From: Nocardia tenerifensis NBRC 101015
Lineage (GTDB): Bacteria > Actinomycetota > Actinomycetes > Mycobacteriales > Mycobacteriaceae
Length of the DNA stretch: 55,226 bases
Direction: 5' to 3'
Assembly (NCBI RefSeq): GCF_000308715.1
Contig: NZ_BAGH01000050.1
Location: forward strand, 1-55,226
The notes under the pieces were generated by a model. It made no database searches. It worked only from the letters and a program-made list of their open reading frames with translations, and had not been told where the DNA came from. The translations under genes and the position numbers were made by a program. This document shows, piece by piece, positions 43,201 to 50,033 of the stretch; the first letter of the stretch is position 1; each line of letters starts with the position of its first letter.

Positions 43201-44064
43201 ATGAACGCGCCCGACCCCCGTGACGTAGCCCGGCTCCGCGAGTTGATCCACGGACGATGGAAGTCCCGAGCCCTGTCGGCCGCGCTGCGCCTGGGCGTGA
43301 TCGACGGCGCCGTCGAGGGCCGCCACACGATTCCGGAGTTGGCCGGGGTGTGCGGAGTCGACGCTGGCGCGTTGGACCGGCTGGTGCGCCTCTTCATCGC
43401 CCTGAACGTGCTCGCCCTCGATCCCGCCGGCCACGTCGTGCTGGCCGAGGGTGGTCGCCGACTCGCCCCCGACCACCCGCATACCGCGATCAGGGACGCC
43501 GATTACACGCTGTCCGAAACGGTAGTAGCAGCGTGGGAGCGACTGCCGCACATGGTCTTTGGCGGCGACTCCCCGTCGAGCGTCGCGGTAGCAGAACAGG
43601 ACGCGCCGAAGATCGCGGCCTACCGGCAAGGCGTCGCGCGAAAGACCATGGGCGCGCTCGGACTCGCGGAACCCGATCAGGTCCGGGTCACCGCCGACAT
43701 GACCGAGATACCGTGCGCGGCAGGGCGTTACCTCTGCCTTCACGCCCTGCGCGATCTGCCCGACGATGCCGCCCGCGCCTTCCTCGACCGCGTCAGGCAG
43801 GCCATGTCGCCGGACTGCGTGCTCACCGTGGTCGCGATCGACGCCGCGGCCGCCCGCGCGGCGCTACTGCCCGCGTACCTCGTCGTGCAGCAACGACTGC
43901 TGTCGGCCGGACGCGAGCGCACGGCGGCCGAATACGACCTCCTGCTGCATGATTCGGGCCTGCGCGTCACCGAACGGACCTTCGTCACCGGCCGGTCGGA
44001 CATCCTCGCGCTCACGGCCACCACCGTGCGACAACCTCGGGTGCTCAGTCGCGGGTCGCGGTGA
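43201..44064 (+). CDS. O-methyltransferase-like protein lacking the SAM-binding segment
   Basis: A 287-residue protein, about 50 shorter than its neighbours of the same family. The N-terminal winged-helix/dimerisation domain is complete (about 1-110). Aligned with the protein encoded at 44045-45049, the sequence jumps from RKTMGALGLAEPDQ directly to VRVTADMTEIP, skipping the block that holds DVGGGRG. The catalytic HDW of the family (SHILHDWPDED) is replaced by LHALRDLPDD, so the base His is Arg. The C-terminal helices persist (GRERTAAEYDLLLHDSGL). Both cofactor and catalytic sites are gone, so it is unlikely to methylate. The frame is intact with normal codon use. No strong Shine-Dalgarno precedes ATG 43201. 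It may be a scaffold or partner of the active methyltransferases, whose last gene it overlaps tail-to-tail by 20 bases. Confidence 0.8.
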   Translation: MNAPDPRDVARLRELIHGRWKSRALSAALRLGVIDGAVEGRHTIPELAGVCGVDAGALDRLVRLFIALNVLALDPAGHVVLAEGGRRLAPDHPHTAIRDADYTLSETVVAAWERLPHMVFGGDSPSSVAVAEQDAPKIAAYRQGVARKTMGALGLAEPDQVRVTADMTEIPCAAGRYLCLHALRDLPDDAARAFLDRVRQAMSPDCVLTVVAIDAAAARAALLPAYLVVQQRLLSAGRERTAAEYDLLLHDSGLRVTERTFVTGRSDILALTATTVRQPRVLSRGSR

Positions 44065-45049
44065 TGACGGCGAGCGCCGACCTGGGCTCGATCGTCTCGA
44101 TCGACCGCACGGCGAGGCCGCTCGCCGCGAGCAGCCCGGTGTAGTCCCGCGCGGTCCGCTCCCGCGCACCCCACGCGGTGAGCATGAGCACATCGAGATA
44201 GGAGACCAGCAGGGCGGGCGGGTCGGTCTTCAGGTTCTCCAGAATGACGAGGGTCGAGTCGTCGGCCATGCCCGCTCGAACGGTGCGCAGAATGCGCGAC
44301 GCGTCCTCGTCGGGCCAGTCGTGCAGGATGTGCGACAGTAGATAGACGTCGGCCTTCGCGGGCACCCGATCGAAGAAGTCGCCGCCCTGCACGCGCACTC
44401 GTTCGGCCAGCTCCGCCGGAATGTCGCTGTCCGCAACGACTTCCGGCAGATCGAACACGACCGCGCGTAGCGCAGGCAGAGCCGCGCACAGCTGGGTGGC
44501 CAGGGTGCCGCGCCCGCCGCCGACATCGACGACCTCGCCCGCCGGTGCGAAGCCCGAGCGCAGCAGCGCCGCGCCGTTGCGCCGCGTGACCTCGGCCTGA
44601 AAGCGCTGAAAGTCGCTGAGCTCGCGGGGATGCCGGCGCAGATAGTCGAACAGCTCCTCGCCGGTCGTCTGCCGGAATCCGCTGTCGCCCGCGCGCACCG
44701 CGAGATCGAGGCTGCCCCAGGCGATTCGCGCCCACCTCGACAGCGCGTGCCGCGCCTCCGCGCGCAAGGAGTGCGGATGGCCGGCCGAGAGCAGGCTCGA
44801 CACCGCGTTGTTCGCGATCGCCCCCGTCTCGGTCCTGGTGAACAGCCCGAGGTGACCGGCCAGGGTCAGCACGAGCTCCAGTCGCGGTGCGCTCGTGCCG
44901 GTTTCGTACGCGAGCCGGGCGACGGTCTTCGACGTGCCCGCGAGGCGATCCGCGAGCTCGAGCTCGACGACGAGTTCGAGCACCTCGGCCTGCCAGCCGC
45001 CGTGGATCAATGACGCCGGTGCGTCGGCCATTTCAGCGGTGCCGGACAT
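44045..45049 (-). CDS. SAM-dependent O-methyltransferase (acetylserotonin/carminomycin-OMT type)
   Basis: A 334-residue class I methyltransferase of the dimeric small-molecule O-methyltransferase family. The N-terminal dimerisation/winged-helix part is followed by the SAM motif VVDVGGGRGTLATQL near 190, FDLPEVV, GGDFFDRVP, and the catalytic HILHDWPDEDASRIL near 255. It should transfer methyl to a hydroxyl of an aromatic or polyketide intermediate. Its start lies inside the end of the preceding methyltransferase gene (overlap 45033-45049), indicating translational coupling. Its end overlaps the opposing SAM-less paralogue by 20 bases. A phenolic OH of a salicyl-derived product is a natural target, but this is inferred. 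Confidence 0.9.
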   Translation of the reverse strand: MSGTAEMADAPASLIHGGWQAEVLELVVELELADRLAGTSKTVARLAYETGTSAPRLELVLTLAGHLGLFTRTETGAIANNAVSSLLSAGHPHSLRAEARHALSRWARIAWGSLDLAVRAGDSGFRQTTGEELFDYLRRHPRELSDFQRFQAEVTRRNGAALLRSGFAPAGEVVDVGGGRGTLATQLCAALPALRAVVFDLPEVVADSDIPAELAERVRVQGGDFFDRVPAKADVYLLSHILHDWPDEDASRILRTVRAGMADDSTLVILENLKTDPPALLVSYLDVLMLTAWGARERTARDYTGLLAASGLAVRSIETIEPRSALAVITATRD

Positions 45050-46088
45050 GGATCACGCTCAAATTGCTCGGCGGCTCGCACCGCGTGAGCCCGGTGACGG
45101 CGAGCCCGCAGTCGGCGAGCAGGGCCCCGAAGTCCGCGACGGTCCGCTCCACACCGCCCGTGCACACCATCATGTTGAGATCGCTGATCACCATGAAGCG
45201 TTCGCGCACGAGCTGGTCGTCGGTGTCGGGGACGACGGGCTCGATGATCAGCAGCGTGGCGTGCTCGGCCATCGCCGCGGCGCAGTTGGTGAGGATGGTC
45301 CGCGCCTCGTCGTCGTTCCAGTCGTGCAGGACGCTCTTGAGCAGGTACACGTCGGCGCCGGGCGGAACCTCCTCGAAGAAGTCGCCGCTGACCACCGTGA
45401 CCCGCTCCGTCAGCCCCTCGGCGGCGAACCGGGCGGCGGCCGCGGCCGTGCTGGCCGGTCGGTCGAACAGAATGCCTTTCACGTGACCATTGGTCTCGAG
45501 CAGCTTCGCCAGCAGCACGCCGTTGCCGCCGCCGATGTCGGCCACCGTCGAGGCCGCCCACAGGTTGACGGCGGCGGCGATGCCGGGCGCGGCGATCATG
45601 GTCGTCTCGGTCATCGCTCGGTCGAACACGGCGCTGTCCTCGGGATGATCGTCGAGATAGTCGAAGAACGGTGCCCCGGTGACGGTTTCGTAGGCGGGCC
45701 GGCCCGTGCGCACGCTCCAATCCAGCCGGCCCCAGGCCTGCCAGCTGTTGTCGCCGGCCCACAGGACCACGAGGTTGCGCACCGAGCCCGGCACGTCGGG
45801 GCGCAGCAGCGCGCCGCGGGCGCTGAGCTGCACGGTATCCGAGCCGAGGTGATAGACCAGCCCGAGGCTCGCCGCGGCGCGCAGCAGCCTGCGCAGCGAC
45901 CTCGGTTCGGTGCCGGTGGCCTCGGCGAGGTCCTCGATGGCGACCGACCGGTCCGAGATGGCCTCGGGCACACCGAGTTCCACCAGGGTGTGCAGGATCT
46001 GAGCCGGTGCGAAGCCGAACACCAGCTGTAGCAACTCGGCCCGGCGCGCTCGCGGCGCCGGGGGGACATACGCGATGGGACTCGTCAT
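45033..46088 (-). CDS. SAM-dependent O-methyltransferase
   Basis: A 351-residue paralogue of the next gene. ATG 46088 is chosen because homology starts at once (MTSPIAYVPPAPRARRAELLQ) and longer readings add low-complexity sequence. The SAM motif is VADIGGGNGVLLAKLLE near 190, followed by FDRPAS, SGDFFEEVPPGADVYLL and SVLHDWNDDEARTIL with the family's catalytic His. All key residues are present. It is the first gene of a two-gene minus-strand operon reading away from the SARP regulator; the 317-base gap between them probably holds divergent promoters. Two active, coupled methyltransferases suggest two methylation steps or a heterodimer. Confidence 0.9.
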   Translation of the reverse strand: MTSPIAYVPPAPRARRAELLQLVFGFAPAQILHTLVELGVPEAISDRSVAIEDLAEATGTEPRSLRRLLRAAASLGLVYHLGSDTVQLSARGALLRPDVPGSVRNLVVLWAGDNSWQAWGRLDWSVRTGRPAYETVTGAPFFDYLDDHPEDSAVFDRAMTETTMIAAPGIAAAVNLWAASTVADIGGGNGVLLAKLLETNGHVKGILFDRPASTAAAAARFAAEGLTERVTVVSGDFFEEVPPGADVYLLKSVLHDWNDDEARTILTNCAAAMAEHATLLIIEPVVPDTDDQLVRERFMVISDLNMMVCTGGVERTVADFGALLADCGLAVTGLTRCEPPSNLSVIHVRHR

Positions 46089-46405
46089 ACGGCGATCACA
46101 GCCAACGGCCGTGCGCGCGGGTGTCTCGCCGTCCGTCTCTCGCCCGTCCGCCCGACGACATCGAAAACCAACCACACGGAATCGAAGAATCGACGCGGTA
46201 CCCGGGCAATTCGGTGTCGGCGATAAGTCGTAGGGGTAAGAAAATCCCCGATGCGGTGACACCGAGACTAGGGGATCCGGACCGAACGGTTTCGGTGATA
46301 AACTCGCGCTGGGGTGCTGGGGGAGTAAAAAGCACAATCCCGATGTCGGCCATCGGCAATCGTGCCGAAGAGTGACACGGGAGAGTTCCGCATCGGAGGG
46401 GGCGC
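46089..46405. promoter_or_regulatory. Divergent promoter region between methyltransferase operon and SARP gene
   Basis: A 317-base gap between divergent starts, locally less GC-rich, especially 46210-46330. It contains nested palindromes: ATCCCC (46244-46249) with GGGGAT (46271-46276) enclosing CGGTGACACCG (46254-46264). Next comes ACCGAA-CGGT-TTCGGT (46281-46296). A further TTCGGT half-site lies at 46210-46215, and similar CGGYGATAA strings occur at 46218 and 46293. This density suggests operator sites. I do not see the regular 11-bp-spaced heptamers typical of SARP boxes. Confidence 0.45.
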
Positions 46406-47320
46406 GTGATAACTCACCGTATATATCTGCTGGGCCGATTCGAGGCATGTACCGATACCGGTGCCGCCGTGCACGGCATCGAGGCGCGCAAGGTCAAGGA
46501 GCTGCTGAGCTTGTTGATCTTGTCCAAGGGGCGTCCGCTGCAACGCGAACGCATCGCCGATCAGCTGTGGCCCGAGATCGACGCGCGACGATCGAAGAAG
46601 TATTTGCGCCAAACGCTGTGGCAGCTGCAGCGGGCCCTCGATGAACACGTCGAGGACGGCTCGAAACTGATCGTGGCCGAACAGGAATGGATCGGCCTCG
46701 CCGACTCGGGTTCGGTGTGGGCGGACGTCTTCGAGTGCGACCGCGCCTACGCGCGCAGCCTCGACGCGCCCGCCGGCCTGCTGTCCGACGATGTGCGCGC
46801 GGAACTGACGCGCGCGGTCGGATTGTTTCGGGGGGATTTGCTGGAGGGCTGGTATGTCGACTGGACCACCAGCTACATCGATATCTATCGGTCGATTAAT
46901 ATTATGCTGCTCGACAAATTGATGCTGGATGCCGAGTTGCGCAAGGAATGGGAACTCGGGCTGGCTTACGGGCGAGCGGTATTGGGTATCGACGCGGCCA
47001 ACGAGCGGGCGCATTTCCGCATGATGCGAATGCATGCCCTCGCGGGTGACCGCAGCGGGGCACTGCGGCAGTATCGGGCGTGCGCGCAGGCGCTCGCCGA
47101 GGAGTTGGACGTGACGCCCGAACCGCGAACCGAGGTCTTGTACGCGCTGCTGAAGGACGGCAGGTCGCTGCCCGACGAGGGGGACGAGGCGCCCGGCGGG
47201 GTGCGTGACGGGGAGTCGGTGCACGCCACGGTCGAGAAGCTGCGCCATTTGGAGGGCTACCTCAATTCCGTTCAGCGAGAGGTCAACTCGCGCATCAGGC
47301 TGCTCGAGCTCGGCGCGTAG
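46406..47320 (+). CDS. SARP-family transcriptional activator (AfsR/DnrI type)
   Basis: A 304-residue Streptomyces-antibiotic-regulatory-protein-type activator. The start is GTG 46406, with CGGAGGGGG just upstream. Residues about 5-95 form the OmpR-like winged helix (YLLGRFEACTD, ARKVKELLSLLILSKGRPLQRERIADQLWPE, KKYLRQTLWQLQRAL). Residues about 100-245 form the bacterial transcriptional activation domain (LFRGDLLEGWYVDWTTSYIDIYR, ANERAHFRMMRMHALAGDRSGALRQYRACAQAL). A short C-terminal extension (about 270-304) could form a coiled coil. Such proteins bind direct repeats and switch on neighbouring biosynthetic operons. Its place between the methyltransferase operon and the salicylate-PKS operon makes it the likely pathway-specific regulator of both. 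Confidence 0.92.
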   Translation: MITHRIYLLGRFEACTDTGAAVHGIEARKVKELLSLLILSKGRPLQRERIADQLWPEIDARRSKKYLRQTLWQLQRALDEHVEDGSKLIVAEQEWIGLADSGSVWADVFECDRAYARSLDAPAGLLSDDVRAELTRAVGLFRGDLLEGWYVDWTTSYIDIYRSINIMLLDKLMLDAELRKEWELGLAYGRAVLGIDAANERAHFRMMRMHALAGDRSGALRQYRACAQALAEELDVTPEPRTEVLYALLKDGRSLPDEGDEAPGGVRDGESVHATVEKLRHLEGYLNSVQREVNSRIRLLELGA

Positions 47321-47382
47321 GCGGCACCCGTGCAGACGTCGCGGAGACGGCGCCGCAACCCCTCGATCCGCATCCTCGGTCG

Positions 47383-48258
47383 ATGACCGAAATAGTGGAG
47401 ATCGCCGACGGAGTGCTCGTCGCCTCGCCTCGCGCCGCCGCGCCGGGGACCTCGAACTCGACGCTGCTGCTCCGGTACGGCAGCGCGACGGTGGTGGACA
47501 CCATGCTGGTGCCGAGCCTGGCCACGGTGCTCGTCGCGGAGCTGGCCCGTCGGCGGACGACCGCGCGGATCGTCGTCAATACCCATCCGCACATCGACCA
47601 CGTCGGGGGGAACGCGGCGTTCGCGGACGCGCTCATCGTGGCCGACCCCACGACCGCGCACTCCGTTGCCCGGATGGCGACGCAGAAGTCGCTGTTCATG
47701 CGGCTCTACCCGGAGCACGCGGACGAGTTCGCGCGCATGGAGATCGTGCCGCCGGACGGGCGAACCGCCGGTCTCATGCCGAGATTCGACGGGTGCGAGG
47801 TGCTGTTCGCCGGGCCGGCGCACACGCCGGGCGACCTCGCGGTCTGGGTGCCGGACACGCGGACGCTCATCGCGGGCGATCTGTGCTTCAACGAGGTGAC
47901 ACCCTTGGCGCTGCCCGGACACGCCTCCATCGCAGGCTGGATCGCGGCGCTGGATCGCCTGCTCGCTCTCGACCCCGTCGCGGTGGTCCCCGGGCACGGT
48001 CCGGCGGGGTCGAGCGCGGTGCTCGAGTCGACACGCGCCTACCTCGTCGCCGTGCGGACCGTCGCCGCCGCGGCGGCACAAGAGGGGATCGATATCGCCG
48101 CGGCGGCGGACGACGCGGCCTTCGCGCCGTTCGCGGACTGGTCGCAGGGTCGCCGCACCGAACTGAACCTCAGGGTCGCGTTCGCCGAACTCACCGGCGA
48201 TACCTCCGTGCTGCCTGCGGGCATCCCGGCCGCCAGCGGCGGGGGTCGCCGCCCGTGA
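47383..48258 (+). CDS. MBL-fold metallo-hydrolase
   Basis: A 291-residue metallo-beta-lactamase-fold protein. The metal-binding signature is NTHPHIDHVGG, with His68, His70, Asp72 and His73. Later ligands are the His in AGPAHTPGD (about 147), the Asp in LIAGDLCFNE, and the His in VVPGHGP. A dinuclear metal site is thus complete. In polyketide clusters such proteins act as thioesterases or as cyclase/decarboxylase-like enzymes; elsewhere they hydrolyse many esters. The start at 47383 lacks a strong ribosome-binding site. It lies 62 bases after the SARP gene and 116 before salicylate synthase. Release or cyclisation of the polyketide is a reasonable guess, not shown by sequence. Confidence 0.88.
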   Translation: MTEIVEIADGVLVASPRAAAPGTSNSTLLLRYGSATVVDTMLVPSLATVLVAELARRRTTARIVVNTHPHIDHVGGNAAFADALIVADPTTAHSVARMATQKSLFMRLYPEHADEFARMEIVPPDGRTAGLMPRFDGCEVLFAGPAHTPGDLAVWVPDTRTLIAGDLCFNEVTPLALPGHASIAGWIAALDRLLALDPVAVVPGHGPAGSSAVLESTRAYLVAVRTVAAAAAQEGIDIAAAADDAAFAPFADWSQGRRTELNLRVAFAELTGDTSVLPAGIPAASGGGRRP

Positions 48259-48374
48259 GCACCGGCCACGCGGCGGGCGGCGCGGTACACCCGACGGACG
48301 CGACCGAGACGCCCGCGCGATCCACCCGCTGACAGCATCGCTGAAGTCAGGACGGACAGACACAGGGAGGGATC

Positions 48375-49721
48375 TTGTCGGTCATCGACCGCGAGCACCG
48401 AGGGGACAGCGACCTCGGCTATCGCTTCACCACACGCAGCCTCGGGCATACCCGAAACCTGCTGGCGCTGGTCGAGAGTGGGCTTTTCGCCGAGTACTTC
48501 TCCTATGAGCGCGACGGCGTCCGCTGGTTCGCCGCGGACACCAAGGCCACGGTGCGGCTCACGGCCACGGAGGTGCGGTGGACCGTCGACGGGCGCGACT
48601 ATCGCGAGCCGCTGGGGCGCCGACCGTTGCGGCAGCTCGGTGACGTGCTCGGCGACCTCCTCCCGCCGACGCGGCGCGCGTACGGATACATCGCGTTCGA
48701 CGCCGCCCGGCTGATCCACGCGCTGGACCGGCCCGCCCCGGAGAAAGTGTTGGCGCACTTCATGATTCCGGGCACGGAGATCGTCTGGCGCGGCTCGACG
48801 GTCAGCGTGGAGTCGGAGAACCAGGCCTCGGCCGCGGCCGTCACCCACCTCGTGCGGGACCTGCCCGTCATCGACGACCAGGCGGCGTCGCGGATCGAAC
48901 TCGACGACCGCGCCGCGCGATCGCGCTATGAGGCGATGGTCGACAAGGTCGTGGCGTCGATCGAGGCGGGGGAGTTGCGCAAGGCGATCCTCTCGCGCCG
49001 GGTCGAGGTACCCTTCCCGGTCGATCTGGCCAGGAGTTACGTCAAGGGGCTCACGGTCAATACCCCGGCGCGGTCGTTCCTGTTCGATCTCGGCGAGATC
49101 GGCTGTGCCGGTTTCAGTCCCGAGATCCTGCTGCGGGTCTCGGCCGACGGACTCGCCAGCACGCAGCCGCTCGCCGGAACCAGGCCGCTGCGGGTTCCGC
49201 CCGACGCCGCGGTGCGCGAGGAGCTCGAGTGGGACGTGAAAGAGTGCTACGAGCACGTGATCTCGGTGCGGCTGGCCGTGCAGGAACTGGCGACGGTGTG
49301 CTCGCCCGGCACGGTGGCGGTGCGCGACCTGCTCGACGTCCGCGAGCGCGGCACCGTTCAGCACCTCGGCTCGATGGTGACGGGGGCGCTGTCGCCCGGC
49401 GCGGATTGCTGGGACGCGCTGGAGGCCTTGTTCCCGGCCGTCACCGCCTCCGGCATTCCGAAAGTAGCGGCGCTGCGGTCGATCAGCGCGCTGGAGGTCG
49501 ACGAACGCGGCCTGTACTCGGGGTGCGCGTGCGTGGTCGACGGCGGCGGCGAGCTGGACAGCGCGTTGATCCTGCGCTCGATCTTCCAGGACGCCACCGG
49601 ATCGACGTGGCTGCGGGCCGGCGCGGGCATCGTGGAGGGCTCCTGCGCCGCAGCGGAATTCGACGAGACCACCAACAAACTCCGGTCGACCGCGCGCGCC
49701 CTCGTCGGCGCCGGGGATTGA
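48375..49721 (+). CDS. Salicylate synthase (chorismate to salicylate; MbtI/Irp9/YbtS family)
   Basis: A 448-residue chorismate-utilising enzyme. The start is TTG 48375 behind GGGAGG. Catalytic residues align with MbtI/Irp9: the base Lys203 in LRKAILSRRV; the PLAGTRPLR motif; Mg2+ ligands Glu290 and Glu293 in VKECYEHVIS; and Glu428 and Glu431 in AEFDETT. GCACVVDGGGELDSALILRS and WLRAGAGIV are the usual C-terminal chorismate-binding motifs. The enzyme isomerises chorismate to isochorismate and eliminates pyruvate, giving salicylate in one protein, so no separate lyase is needed. Such genes normally serve siderophores. Here the downstream partners are an ACP, an acyltransferase-aryl ligase fusion and ketosynthases, so salicylate is probably a polyketide starter. 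Confidence 0.9.
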   Translation: MSVIDREHRGDSDLGYRFTTRSLGHTRNLLALVESGLFAEYFSYERDGVRWFAADTKATVRLTATEVRWTVDGRDYREPLGRRPLRQLGDVLGDLLPPTRRAYGYIAFDAARLIHALDRPAPEKVLAHFMIPGTEIVWRGSTVSVESENQASAAAVTHLVRDLPVIDDQAASRIELDDRAARSRYEAMVDKVVASIEAGELRKAILSRRVEVPFPVDLARSYVKGLTVNTPARSFLFDLGEIGCAGFSPEILLRVSADGLASTQPLAGTRPLRVPPDAAVREELEWDVKECYEHVISVRLAVQELATVCSPGTVAVRDLLDVRERGTVQHLGSMVTGALSPGADCWDALEALFPAVTASGIPKVAALRSISALEVDERGLYSGCACVVDGGGELDSALILRSIFQDATGSTWLRAGAGIVEGSCAAAEFDETTNKLRSTARALVGAGD

Positions 49722-49745
49722 CCCGCGATCACAACTAGGAGCGAG

Positions 49746-50033
49746 ATGACTCATACGGAAGCCTTCGTGACGGAGCGGCAAGTGCGCGCCACGCTCGTCG
49801 AGGCGATCGAGGAGCTCGGCATCGAGGCCGAGGCGATCGAGGACTCGGCGCGACTGCACGACGACCTCGGGCTGGATTCCACGGAGACAGTACAGGTTTC
49901 GCTGGCGGTCGGCCGCGCGTTCGGCCGGAAGATCACCCTGGAGAAGTTGCTCGACCGCACCGTGGCCGACGTCACCGCCCTGGTGCTGGCCCAACTCCAG
50001 GACGCCGAGTCGCCTGCGGACGAGACGACATGA
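49746..50033 (+). CDS. Discrete acyl carrier protein
   Basis: A 95-residue carrier protein behind AGGAG. The phosphopantetheine site is DLGLDSTETVQV, with the Ser near residue 45. A Thr follows where most carrier proteins have Leu or Val. Helices flanking the site are typical and the C-terminal tail is acidic. Its stop overlaps the next gene's start (ATGA, 50030-50033), coupling it to the acyltransferase-ligase protein. It is the only free-standing carrier seen in this operon so far. It must therefore take the salicyl starter, the malonyl extenders, or both, unless others lie beyond the right edge. Confidence 0.92.
   Translation: MTHTEAFVTERQVRATLVEAIEELGIEAEAIEDSARLHDDLGLDSTETVQVSLAVGRAFGRKITLEKLLDRTVADVTALVLAQLQDAESPADETT

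Noticed and set aside
49621..49721. Apparent loss of a Mg2+ ligand in salicylate synthase (Cys in IVEGSC)
   Set aside because: On realignment the ligands are the two Glu of AEFDETT (Glu428, Glu431), both present, so the enzyme looks intact.
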